Assembly (NCBI GenBank): GCA_017503135.1
Contig: JAFVTQ010000005.1
Coordinates: 1 to 63,900, forward strand
Reading direction: 5' to 3'
Source: Clostridia bacterium
Lineage (GTDB): Bacteria; Bacillota; Clostridia; Oscillospirales; Acutalibacteraceae
Length of the DNA: 63,900 bases
In this document: piece after piece, positions 1 through 8,065 of the stretch
How the letters are laid out: each line of letters opens with the position of its first letter
Position numbering within the stretch: position 1 is the stretch's first letter
Made by a program: the position numbers and the translations under genes
Notes under the pieces: model-generated
Told to the model about the DNA's origin: nothing
The model's input: the letters and a program-made list of their open reading frames with translations, nothing else
Database searches by the model: none

Positions 1-663
1 AAAGCAAAAGCAGTTGCAACATTAAACAGCGCTACAGCAGCAGCTAAGAGTAAGAGCTACACATGGGAAAGAAAATGTTATTTCACACAACCACTTGATG
101 TAGGTAGTGCAACAAGCACACTCAACGGTATTATTCAAAGGGTTGACCCAAATGCTAACATTGACTCAGTTGTTGGTGGCTTTATCGGTCGTACAGGCGA
201 AAAGAATGACCCAGCATGGACAGCTGAGGTTGTAAACGGTCAACGTCCTGCTGAAGGCACAAAAATGACTGAAGACAAGTATCTTATGATTGCAACAAAG
301 CTTACAGCAAGCGATGTTACTTCATACACAGTTGACGGTAACAAATACACATTTAACCTTGCTACTTGCAAAAATCCACAGAAAGATGGCAAGAATGCCC
401 TTAACCACGTAACAAATGACTTCATCACACTTGGTGAGGTTCAAAAAGGTGTTAAGGATGCTTTAGGTGCACTCAGCTTCCTCCTTAGTGTTGATAGCTT
501 GGATGCTGACTATGAATCAATCGTTGTTACAGCAGAAATTAAAGATGGCAACCTTGTGAATTTCAGCATTTCATATCATATGAATGTTAAATCTCTTAAA
601 CTCTCAGTAGCTGAGGGTACTGGTGCAGGCGATATGATTTGCACATACAAAAACTTCAAGTAA
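1..663 (+). CDS. Surface/secreted protein of unknown function, C-terminal part
   Basis: The reading frame is open from base 1 to the TAA at 661-663, so the first ~220 residues seen here are the C-terminal part of a longer protein whose start lies outside the window. The visible part is soluble and mixed alpha/beta, with no membrane segment and two cysteines. I do not recognise a named family. Its order of elements resembles the C-terminal domain of the protein at 60893-61855: a Ser/Ala/Lys-rich lead-in, an acidic stretch ending in Trp, a beta strand with DGNKYTFNLA, a KNPQKDG-type loop, then paired strands ending in a KDGN turn. Both are therefore probably members of one extracytoplasmic domain family in this genome. 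A strong terminator follows, so it is not co-transcribed with the pilus genes. Confidence 0.75.
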   Translation, partial: KAKAVATLNSATAAAKSKSYTWERKCYFTQPLDVGSATSTLNGIIQRVDPNANIDSVVGGFIGRTGEKNDPAWTAEVVNGQRPAEGTKMTEDKYLMIATKLTASDVTSYTVDGNKYTFNLATCKNPQKDGKNALNHVTNDFITLGEVQKGVKDALGALSFLLSVDSLDADYESIVVTAEIKDGNLVNFSISYHMNVKSLKLSVAEGTGAGDMICTYKNFK

Positions 664-683
664 TTAAATACTTTTACTTATTC

Positions 684-722
684 AATCCCGAAGAGAACTA
701 CGGTTCTTTTCGGGATTTTTTG
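684..722 (+). terminator. Rho-independent terminator after the left-edge gene
   Basis: A 15-bp stem (684-698 with 703-717, one G-U pair) with a 4-nt loop is followed by a T run to 722. It separates the left-edge gene from the pilus operon. Confidence 0.9.
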
Positions 723-815
723 TCCAAAACTCTTGCCAAAAACTAATGCTGAAAAGATATGTCAAAATATACAAAATATAATATTCAAATTGTACGAAAA
801 AAAGCAAAATAAGGG

Positions 816-844
816 TTGATTTTAACGCTTTTTGGTAGTAAAAT
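816..844 (+). promoter_or_regulatory. Probable sigma-A promoter of the type IV pilus operon
   Basis: TTGATT (816-821) and TAAAAT (839-844) are separated by 17 bp. Transcription would start near 851, leaving a leader of about 110 nt before the first pilus gene. This leader contains the palindromes annotated next. Confidence 0.6.
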
Positions 845-846
845 AA

Positions 847-866
847 TTGTGTATAAATATACACAA
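847..866. promoter_or_regulatory. Perfect 20-bp palindrome on the predicted pilus start site
   Basis: TTGTGTATAAATATACACAA has perfect 9-bp arms around a central AA. It begins 2 bp after the -10 box and covers the predicted +1. That is a typical place for a repressor operator, although a 5'-end RNA hairpin is also possible. A smaller inverted repeat, GAGTAGTCTACTC, follows at 871-883 with six T residues and could act as a weak early terminator. Confidence 0.55.
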
Positions 867-910
867 TAGGGAGTAGTCTACTCTTTTTTAGGATAGTCGG
901 TTTGTAAAGC

Positions 911-929
911 TTATCCACAATATATTGTG
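911..929. promoter_or_regulatory. DnaA-box match joined to palindrome CACAATATATTGTG
   Basis: TTATCCACA (911-919) is an exact match to the consensus DnaA box. It overlaps the perfect 14-bp palindrome CACAATATATTGTG (916-929). The same 14-mer occurs upstream of the S10 operon at 28268-28281. Function is inferred only from symmetry and recurrence. Confidence 0.5.
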
Positions 930-958
930 TTGAACTTAATTCGGGAGGCGTTTTCCTT

Positions 959-1480
959 ATGAATATGAATATGGATATTAAAGATTTAATCGCAAAACTT
1001 AAATCAGGAAGTGGTAAAAGCAGCACAAAAGCAGGTGGAAGCAGCTTTACAGCTTTCTTTGATAAGAACCCAAAAATGAAGATAATTATTCCGGCAGTGC
1101 TTGTTGCTATTTCAGTGCTCGTTGCACTTGTGATTATTATCTCAACAAATTCACCTGAAATTGACACAACACCAGTTGGCGGTGGCGAGGCTCAGAATGT
1201 TGATGTTCTTCCACAAGATGTCAGAGACTTAGAAGATATCGAAATCGAAGGTGGCAATGTTTTTGATGAGGTTGACGTTGCAAACGCTAAAATTACAGCA
1301 ATTATCAAAAACTCTGACGGGTACTATACAGCAGTTATGGAAACAAAAACAAATTCATATTCAACACTTAATGTTGGCGACTACATAAATGGCTCATCAT
1401 GGATGGTTGAAGATATTACAGACGATGGCGTGTTAATCGCACTTGGCGAAAAGAAAGTTGAAATCAAATACGGTAAATAA
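959..1480 (+). CDS. PilP-like type IV pilus membrane protein
   Basis: First gene of the pilus operon (173 aa), with SD GGGAGG at 943-948 and the ATG at 959. It has a Lys/Ser-rich cytoplasmic N-terminus, one transmembrane helix at about residues 40-62, an acidic linker, and a compact C-terminal beta domain at about 105-173. The C-terminal pattern (AKITAI, a turn, then strand, NVGDYINGSSWMVEDITDDGVLI) resembles the small beta domain of PilP and GspC, which link PilN/O to the secretin. In this monoderm context it could bridge the inner complex to the LysM/secretin-N protein encoded next. The family assignment is by pattern only and needs a profile search. Role in the pilus locus is likely from position. 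Confidence 0.6.
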   Translation: MNMNMDIKDLIAKLKSGSGKSSTKAGGSSFTAFFDKNPKMKIIIPAVLVAISVLVALVIIISTNSPEIDTTPVGGGEAQNVDVLPQDVRDLEDIEIEGGNVFDEVDVANAKITAIIKNSDGYYTAVMETKTNSYSTLNVGDYINGSSWMVEDITDDGVLIALGEKKVEIKYGK

Positions 1481-1544
1481 ATCGTATTGAAATAAATTTT
1501 GCAATCATTTTATTAACATAAAAGTTTTTTAGGGGGAACTAAAA

Positions 1545-3323
1545 ATGAAAGGTTCTAAGAAGTTCGGCAAATCAATTCTTGTAGTTGCTTTGTCACTGAT
1601 TCTCATTTTCAGTGCGGTGGCACCACTCACTGTTATGGGTTCAGAAAATTATGGTGGCGGTTCAAACGGAACTGGTCTTGGTCAATATCGTTACTACTCG
1701 GTTAAGAGTGGTGATACAATGGCTTCAGTTGCACAGAAGAATGGTATCACAATCAGCGATATTATGACTTATAACAATCTTGATAGTAATGATACTCTTT
1801 ACAGAGGTCAAGTGCTCAAGCTCCCGATTACATCAGCTAATGCACCATCAAGCATTGTTTCATCAAAGATTACAATCAAAGCTAAAGACGCAAGCGTTAA
1901 AGACGTTGTTTCAGCAATTGCTTACAATGCAGGCTACACAGTAATCTTTAAGGGAACAGATTCAAAAATCAGCGTTGAGTTTGAAGATATGTCTCCAATG
2001 AAGGCTCTTGACTATGTTACAAGATTTGCAGGCCTTTCATATCTCAAAGATGGCAACACTCTTTTAATCTCAACTCCAGATGACCTTAACACAACATTTG
2101 TTGACACTCTTGTGCTTACAAAGTTTACACTTAAGTACATTACTCATGGTGAACTTACAGGTCAGGCAAGTGCTCTTGGTCTTTCAAGCATGAAAATAGT
2201 TTCTCAGTCAAACAATCAAAGAGAAATCTGGATTAGTGCATATCCAAAAGAAATGGCAAAACTCAAGGAACTCATCGAAATTCTCGATGCAAGTGAAAAT
2301 ATCAGTGTAGGCAGCAACAGTATTGCGTCTGCATTTACCCCTATCAAACTTGACTATATTTCAGCTTCTGAATTCTCAAGTCTTCTTGGTAATCTTGGTC
2401 TTCACACGGGTATTACCATGTCTTCATATCCAATGACATTGTTCGTATATGTAAGTGGTGTTCAGCTTTCTGATATTATGACAATCAAAAAGGTTGTTGA
2501 CACAGAAGAAGCACTCAGCAACGTCCTCGGTGGTAATGGCACAACAACTCCTGATGGCTCAACAGGTGATGCAACTCCAGCTCCGGATGATTCAACTGGC
2601 AACACAACACCAGCTCCAGACGATTCAACAAATACAACTCCAAATCCTGATGATTCAACAAATCCTGATGACTCAACAACAGAAGAACCAGTTGTAGAAC
2701 CAACAGTGTTTGAAAAAATTGACCTTGTGAACATTACAAGAAATGATGCGGAAGCTCTTATTGGTAAATCAGGCGAAAATGTTTCAACTTATGGTCATGA
2801 AAGAATGACAAAATCTCTCTGGCTCTTTGGTACTCAGAGCGCAATCGACGCAGTTAAAGCACTTATCACAGCAGTTGATGAAAATGTTGCTTCTGCAGCA
2901 GATACTGTTCATACATACACAGCTCAGAATTGCACAGTTGACGAACTAATGAATCGTCTCCAAGGCGTAACTTATGAAAATGTTGCATTCTATCAATATG
3001 ACCATTCAGATATCACAAATAACATTATTGTTTATTGTGATGACACAACTTGGAACAATGAAATCTTGCCATTGCTCGAAAAACTTGATTCAGTTGATGG
3101 TGCAAATGTTAAGACATGGATTCCTGTAACATCAGCAAAAGATGATGCAGTAGCAACATTGAAAGAAAAGGTAGACACATTGAAAGGCCTTTATCCAGAG
3201 GCATTCAACGGCATTGCTATCGAATACATTTATATGGATGGAAAGACTGTTGTTTACGCAAATGCAACTTCAGCAGAGGCAACACGAATTAAGAATGTCA
3301 TATTAGCATTTGATCAGGCATAA
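1545..3323 (+). CDS. LysM protein with secretin-type N domains, no secretin barrel
   Basis: 592 aa; SD AGGGGG precedes the ATG. Order of parts: signal peptide or N-terminal anchor (residues ~8-32); a LysM domain (~48-93, YSVKSGDTMASVAQKNGIT..., ending GQVLKLPI) for binding peptidoglycan; an STN/N0-like domain (~103-170); secretin N-type alpha/beta repeats to ~320; a Thr/Pro/Asp-rich linker (~330-385) made of PDDST-type repeats; then three more N-type repeats to the end. The conserved C-terminal beta-barrel domain of PilQ/GspD secretins is absent. That fits a cell with no outer membrane. I infer a wall-anchored ring or guide through which the pilus passes, working with the PilP-like protein upstream. 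Known: PilQ carries similar N domains. Inference: function without the barrel. Confidence 0.75.
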   Translation: MKGSKKFGKSILVVALSLILIFSAVAPLTVMGSENYGGGSNGTGLGQYRYYSVKSGDTMASVAQKNGITISDIMTYNNLDSNDTLYRGQVLKLPITSANAPSSIVSSKITIKAKDASVKDVVSAIAYNAGYTVIFKGTDSKISVEFEDMSPMKALDYVTRFAGLSYLKDGNTLLISTPDDLNTTFVDTLVLTKFTLKYITHGELTGQASALGLSSMKIVSQSNNQREIWISAYPKEMAKLKELIEILDASENISVGSNSIASAFTPIKLDYISASEFSSLLGNLGLHTGITMSSYPMTLFVYVSGVQLSDIMTIKKVVDTEEALSNVLGGNGTTTPDGSTGDATPAPDDSTGNTTPAPDDSTNTTPNPDDSTNPDDSTTEEPVVEPTVFEKIDLVNITRNDAEALIGKSGENVSTYGHERMTKSLWLFGTQSAIDAVKALITAVDENVASAADTVHTYTAQNCTVDELMNRLQGVTYENVAFYQYDHSDITNNIIVYCDDTTWNNEILPLLEKLDSVDGANVKTWIPVTSAKDDAVATLKEKVDTLKGLYPEAFNGIAIEYIYMDGKTVVYANATSAEATRIKNVILAFDQA

Positions 3324-3335
3324 TTAAAGTAATCT

Positions 3336-3356
3336 GGGGTGCGAAACTCGCACCCC
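3336..3356 (+). other. Intercistronic hairpin between the LysM/secretin-N gene and pilT
   Basis: GGGGTGCGA pairs perfectly with TCGCACCCC around a 3-nt loop. No T run follows, so this looks like an mRNA stability or processing hairpin, not a terminator. It could set different levels of the first two genes relative to pilT onward. Confidence 0.6.
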
Positions 3357-3409
3357 TATACCCGCCTATAAAAGCATTTTTATTTTTTGAAGAAGAGAGA
3401 TGAAAAGTC

Positions 3410-4510
3410 ATGCAATTTTCCGGTAAACCAAGTAACTATCCGGTTACATTAGAAGACCTTCTCAGACTTACCGTTGAAAAAAAAGGTTCCGACCTTCATA
3501 TTGTCAGTGGTATTCCACCTTGCATCCGTATAAATGGTGACTTGGTAAGACAAGAAGAATTACCAAGAATGTTTCCTGAAGATGTTGAAGCTCTTCTTCT
3601 TCAAGTTATTTCAGAAGACCAGAAACGCGAGCTAGAACTTGAGTGGGAACTTGACCTTGCTATTTCAGTCCCTAAATGTGCTCGTTTTAGAGGTAATGTT
3701 ATTATTCAGCGTAGTTCTATAGCAGCAGTTTTCAGAGCAATTCCTTTTGACATTCCAGAACTTGATAAATTGGGGCTTCCTGCTGATGTTAAGAGACTTT
3801 GCAACCTTCCTCGCGGTCTTGTTCTTGTTACAGGCCCAACAGGTAGTGGTAAATCAACAACTCTTGCGGCAATGCTTAACTACATAAATGAACGTTACGA
3901 AACAAACATCGTAACGGTTGAAGACCCTATCGAATTTTTACACACACATAAAAAATCAACAATCAGACAGAGAGAAATCGGAACAGATACAAAAAGCTTT
4001 GCAAATGCTCTACGTACAGTTCTTCGTCACGACCCTGACACCATTATGATTGGTGAAATGCGTGACCCTGAAAGTATTCAAATTGCGGTTACAGCAGCTG
4101 AAACAGGACATTTGGTTTTCTCAACACTCCACACTCAGACTGCTCCACTTACAATTTCGAGAATTATTGACTCTTTCCCAGCTGAACAAAAAGCACAAAT
4201 TCGTTCACAGCTCGCAAACTCATTGAAAGCAGTTATTTCTCAACAACTTATTCCGACAATTAACGGTAAAGGCAGAGTTGCTGCCGTTGAATATATGGTT
4301 GATACTCCAGCGATTAAAAACCTTATTCGTGAAGAGAAGGAACATCAACTTTATGCAACAATGCAAACAGGTCAGATGCAAGGTATGCAGACTATGGACC
4401 AGGCTTTGCTTAATCTTCTTAAACAACAGAAAATAACAAAGGATTCAGTGATTGAGTTCTGTGTTGACCAGAAAGAAGTTTTAAGACTTATGGCCACAAT
4501 GGGCTATTAA
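3410..4510 (+). CDS. pilT: Type IV pilus retraction ATPase PilT
   Basis: 366 aa, the usual PilT length. Hexameric cytoplasmic ATPase that powers pilus retraction. It has the PilT N-terminal domain (GSDLHIVSG), Walker A GPTGSGKST near residue 142, the Asp box (TVEDPIE), Walker B with DTIMIGEMRD near 209, the His box (FSTLHT), and the PilT-specific C-terminal signature IKNLIRE near 302, which PilB lacks. Its presence implies that the pili retract, so twitching or DNA uptake is plausible. It is placed ahead of pilC and far from pilB. Confidence 0.95.
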   Translation: MQFSGKPSNYPVTLEDLLRLTVEKKGSDLHIVSGIPPCIRINGDLVRQEELPRMFPEDVEALLLQVISEDQKRELELEWELDLAISVPKCARFRGNVIIQRSSIAAVFRAIPFDIPELDKLGLPADVKRLCNLPRGLVLVTGPTGSGKSTTLAAMLNYINERYETNIVTVEDPIEFLHTHKKSTIRQREIGTDTKSFANALRTVLRHDPDTIMIGEMRDPESIQIAVTAAETGHLVFSTLHTQTAPLTISRIIDSFPAEQKAQIRSQLANSLKAVISQQLIPTINGKGRVAAVEYMVDTPAIKNLIREEKEHQLYATMQTGQMQGMQTMDQALLNLLKQQKITKDSVIEFCVDQKEVLRLMATMGY

Positions 4511-4537
4511 TCACCTTAATTTAAGGGGGGAAATCTC

Positions 4538-5746
4538 TTGGCAGCATTTACTTATGACGGTTTAAACCGACAAGGTCAAAATGTTCACGGCGAAGTTATT
4601 GCTGATAACTCGTCCCAAGCTATAAATAAACTCCGTGAAGCAGGTATTATTGTTACGGAGATGAAAGAAAAGGCAAATAATGCTAACAAAATGTCATCAA
4701 AATCAGGTGGCAAGGTTACAACGGAAGATGTTGCTGTTTTCTGTCGACAGTTAGCAGTTATGCTTTCAGCCGGTGTTCCAATTACAAGAGCGCTTGCAAC
4801 ACTTTCAAAACAAACAGAAAATGGCAAATTTGCAAACGCAATTGATACTGTTGCAAAAAATGTTGAAGGTGGTATGCCACTTTCAGATGCCTTTAAAGAA
4901 TACCCTAAAATTTTCTCACCACTGTTTATCGCCATGATTGCAGCAGGTGAAACTGGTGGTATCATGGAACAATCTCTTGTCAGTCTTGCTGACCAGATGC
5001 AGAAAGAAAAAAATCTTCAGAAAAACATCAAATCTGCGTTCTCGTACCCACGAAGTGTTGGTATTATGGCGGTTGTAATTTTGATTGCCATGCTCTATTT
5101 CATGGTTCCAACTTTCAAGAAGATGATGAAAGATGGAATGGAGCTTAATGCACTTTCGCAGTTTATTTTTGACGCTTCTGACAGCTTGATTAACAATACA
5201 GGAACATGGTTCTTGGTTGCAGTTGCAATTGTTGGTGGAATTATTTTGATAATGAAAAGTCCGCCAGCTCATCTCTTGTGGGAAAACACAAAACTTACAA
5301 TGCCAGTGTTCGGTTCGTTTATGACGAAGATGGTAGTTGCTCGTTTCTGTAGAACATTTGCAACACTTCTTGCTGGTGGCGTTACTGCTGTTGAAGCAAT
5401 GAAGAGTGCAGGACCTACAGCAGGTAGCGATAAGTTAGCAAAAGCAGTTTCAGATGCTATTTCAGATATTGAAGAAGGCTCTCCAATATCGAATGCACTT
5501 GAAAAAAGTGGTTTGTTCCCACCAATGGTTACAGGTATGGTGGCTATCGGTGAAGAGTCTGGTGCTCTGCCTGAACTTCTCGACAAGGTTGCAGAATTCT
5601 TTGAAGAAGACGTTGAAAACACATCTCGTAACTTAAGAGCGATGATTGAACCAATTGCCCTTGTTTTTGTTGGTATTGTTGTTGGTGGCATGCTTATTGC
5701 CCTTTACGTTCCAATGCTTACAGCATCTACATCAATGGGTTCATAA
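4538..5746 (+). CDS. pilC: Type IV pilus platform protein PilC
   Basis: 402 aa polytopic inner-membrane protein of the GspF/PilC family. It is the platform on which PilB and PilT act to insert or remove pilin subunits. Two homologous T2SSF domains are visible (about residues 65-190 and 265-390), each with GVPITRAL / GVTAVEAM-type starts, plus three hydrophobic segments near 170-190, 220-240 and 370-395. The start codon is TTG at 4538 behind a strong SD (AAGGGGGG); the next residues, AAFTYDGLNRQG, match the usual PilC N-terminus. Confidence 0.95.
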   Translation: MAAFTYDGLNRQGQNVHGEVIADNSSQAINKLREAGIIVTEMKEKANNANKMSSKSGGKVTTEDVAVFCRQLAVMLSAGVPITRALATLSKQTENGKFANAIDTVAKNVEGGMPLSDAFKEYPKIFSPLFIAMIAAGETGGIMEQSLVSLADQMQKEKNLQKNIKSAFSYPRSVGIMAVVILIAMLYFMVPTFKKMMKDGMELNALSQFIFDASDSLINNTGTWFLVAVAIVGGIILIMKSPPAHLLWENTKLTMPVFGSFMTKMVVARFCRTFATLLAGGVTAVEAMKSAGPTAGSDKLAKAVSDAISDIEEGSPISNALEKSGLFPPMVTGMVAIGEESGALPELLDKVAEFFEEDVENTSRNLRAMIEPIALVFVGIVVGGMLIALYVPMLTASTSMGS

Positions 5747-5782
5747 AAAGAAAGTTATCCGTATATATAGGAGAATGATATT

Positions 5783-6754
5783 ATGGCTAAAACAAAAAGC
5801 ATAATTGGTTGTGAAATAACAACCAATGAAATCAGAGCCGTTGAACTTACAAAAGACAATGGTGTTTATAAAATCCTTGCAATGGGCTATATGCCGTTGG
5901 AAGAGGGCATTGTTGAAGAGGGATTCATCAGAGATGCTGACCGTTTTAATACAGCAATAACACAGTTAATTGCTTCTGGTAATTTCCAGACAACTGAAAT
6001 TGCTGTTGCGGTTAATAACGAAAATGTTCTTATGAGGTTTGCATCTTTCCCTAAAGTTGACAGTGATAAACTTCGCAATATGGTTCTTTTGCAGGCTCAG
6101 GAATTTATTCCTATTCCTATTCAGGAAATGGAAGTGGACTATGTTGTTGCAGGTGAAACAAAAGACGACGACGATGTTCCACAGACAAATGTTATGCTTA
6201 TAGCTGCAAGAAGACAGATGCTTGAAGGTTATATCAATATTTTTACAGCATCAAAGCTTCAGATTCAGGATATCGACTCATCACTTCTTGCTTATTGCCG
6301 TGGTATCAACGAAATCTGTAATGGAGCTAAATATGGTGTCGTGAATCTTACAGACGATGTGTTGAACTATATTGTTGTTCATGGTAGTGAAATTTCAATG
6401 GTTCGTTCAATTACAATACCTGAAAAAATGCGCAATGCGGTTTCTTCAATTTTTAAAAACTCACGAGATGAGTCTTATAGTGAAGAAGAATTAGAATCAG
6501 TAAGTGCATTCCTTATGCAAGAAACTTCTTCAACTATCAGTTATTATTCAATGCAGAACAATATACCAATGGATAAAATTTATCTTATTGTAAACTCAAC
6601 AGCAACACCAAAAATTTTGGCTAGTTTACAAGAAAACATTTATGTTCCAATGGAAGTTCCACAGTTCTATCCATCACTTCAGTCAATGAGTGTTACACCT
6701 TTGGGTGAGTATGCAAGTTGTATTGGAGTTGCAATGTCAGGTTTGGAGGGATAA
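5783..6754 (+). CDS. pilM: Type IV pilus assembly protein PilM
   Basis: 323 aa cytoplasmic actin-like ATPase. It has the nucleotide-binding beginning GCEITTNEIRAVEL, the vNNENVLMRFASFPKV segment typical of PilM, and the EFIPIPIQEMEVDYVV motif. It binds the cytoplasmic N-terminus of PilN and couples the motors to the alignment complex. It is followed after 3 nt by pilN, the standard pilMNO order. PilN N-terminal residues MFKVSLLPASYRK fit the PilM-binding motif. Confidence 0.92.
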   Translation: MAKTKSIIGCEITTNEIRAVELTKDNGVYKILAMGYMPLEEGIVEEGFIRDADRFNTAITQLIASGNFQTTEIAVAVNNENVLMRFASFPKVDSDKLRNMVLLQAQEFIPIPIQEMEVDYVVAGETKDDDDVPQTNVMLIAARRQMLEGYINIFTASKLQIQDIDSSLLAYCRGINEICNGAKYGVVNLTDDVLNYIVVHGSEISMVRSITIPEKMRNAVSSIFKNSRDESYSEEELESVSAFLMQETSSTISYYSMQNNIPMDKIYLIVNSTATPKILASLQENIYVPMEVPQFYPSLQSMSVTPLGEYASCIGVAMSGLEG

Positions 6755-6757
6755 GTT

Positions 6758-7459
6758 TTGTTTAAGGTTAGTTTGTTGCCTGCAAGTTATAGAAAATTAC
6801 TTGATGGCAAAAAGAAAAAAGATATTATTCTTAAAATTGCTTTAATTGCTTTGTTCTGTATGTTGGTTATTTATGTGGGGCTTTTTGTTAGAACCTTAAT
6901 TTTAAAAGGTCAGATAAAAGACATAAATAGACAAAACTCTGTAATTACAGCAGAAATTAATGAATTACAGCAGTATAAAGTTATATATGATGACCTCATG
7001 ATTGCTCAGAATAGATTGGAAACTATCAAGGCTAAAAATCCGAGTGCATTGAAGTTTATGACATTAATTCAGTCAAATCGTCCAGAATATATAAAAATTA
7101 AGGCGATATCATTAAATGATTGGCAGAACAATCCGGTTTGTGTTATTGAAGGCGAACTTTCAGCAGCGCAAAAAATCCGTGATGCAGTTGACCATCTTCG
7201 TGCTTACGAGGAGTTCCTTAAGACTAATGAAGCTTTTGCAGATTTTGTGACAGAAGTAAAAGTCTTGAATGATATGCCAATTATTGACGATGATAAAAGC
7301 GAAGGAACATATTCTTTTAGAATATTTATTTCGCTCGGTGGTGCAATTCAAATGGATGCATCTGGCAATTTGGTTACTACAACAACCACAACAACTACAA
7401 CCACAACAACTACTACAGCACCAGCGACACAGGCAACTGAGTCAACTACTGCAGAATAA
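6758..7459 (+). CDS. pilN: Type IV pilus assembly protein PilN with poly-threonine tail
   Basis: 233 aa bitopic protein. It has a short cytoplasmic N-terminus with the PilM-binding motif (LLPASYRK), one membrane helix (~25-47), an extracytoplasmic coiled coil (~50-100) and an alpha/beta domain. The start is TTG (6758) with SD TTGGAGGG, inside the end of pilM. The C-terminus is odd: a run of 15 threonines followed by APATQATESTTAE, encoded by mixed ACA/ACT/ACC codons near 7375-7420. Such Thr-rich tails are common O-glycosylation or wall-spanning linkers. PilN proteins normally lack one. Confidence 0.85.
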   Translation: MFKVSLLPASYRKLLDGKKKKDIILKIALIALFCMLVIYVGLFVRTLILKGQIKDINRQNSVITAEINELQQYKVIYDDLMIAQNRLETIKAKNPSALKFMTLIQSNRPEYIKIKAISLNDWQNNPVCVIEGELSAAQKIRDAVDHLRAYEEFLKTNEAFADFVTEVKVLNDMPIIDDDKSEGTYSFRIFISLGGAIQMDASGNLVTTTTTTTTTTTTTTAPATQATESTTAE

Positions 7460-7474
7460 GAGGAGGATTTACAA

Positions 7475-8026
7475 ATGAATACAAATATCAATCTTTCTCA
7501 AATTAAAGAAAAAATCAATGGCAATGTTATCATAACTATTGTTTTAATTCTTTTGGCGGTAGTTCTTGGTTATGTATGTTGGTTAACATTTGACAAAGGT
7601 GTGAATTTAGAGGCAGATGTCTCAAAACACATCACAGAGTATAACGACAACAGAAATTTATTGAAGAGTCTTAAAAATCTTCAAGCTAACTCAGATTATT
7701 ATGCAGCACAAAAAGAAAAGTATGATGACGTTATTGCTGATGCTGATACATACAACACAGTTGATTATTATGTTGAACTTACAGAACTTTGCGAAAAATA
7801 TGAGTTAACTATCAAAGAAATCACAATTGGTGAATTAGTGCCAACGGGTAGCGTTAAATCGGCTACTTCAACCATTGCTGTTGAAGGCGATGAGATTAAT
7901 GTTAAACAGATGGCTGAATTTATTGTTTCACAACAAGAAATTGCAAGAATTGACACAATTGCAATGGCTGAACAAGAAGACGGAAGCGTTGTTGCATCAC
8001 TTGTAATTGTTAACTTCACTAAATAA
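7475..8026 (+). CDS. pilO: Type IV pilus assembly protein PilO
   Basis: 183 aa; strong SD AGAGGAGG. One membrane helix (~18-38), a coiled-coil stretch (~50-100) and a small ferredoxin-like C-terminal domain ending QEDGSVVASLVIVNF. The topology and the place directly after pilN identify it as PilO, although sequence conservation in this family is low. Forms the PilN-PilO heterodimer of the alignment complex. Confidence 0.82.
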   Translation: MNTNINLSQIKEKINGNVIITIVLILLAVVLGYVCWLTFDKGVNLEADVSKHITEYNDNRNLLKSLKNLQANSDYYAAQKEKYDDVIADADTYNTVDYYVELTELCEKYELTIKEITIGELVPTGSVKSATSTIAVEGDEINVKQMAEFIVSQQEIARIDTIAMAEQEDGSVVASLVIVNFTK

Positions 8027-8065
8027 ATATTAGCACAAAATCCAAAAAGAAAGATAGGTTTTAAA

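Noticed and set aside
682-1167. 161-codon minus-strand ORF opposite the pilus promoter and PilP-like gene
   Set aside because: Low-complexity, no SD, overlaps a terminator, a promoter and a real gene on the other strand.
7375-7425. Thr-codon repeat as a CRISPR or tandem DNA repeat array
   Set aside because: It is an in-frame poly-Thr coding stretch with mixed codons and no spacers. No CRISPR array was seen anywhere in the window.
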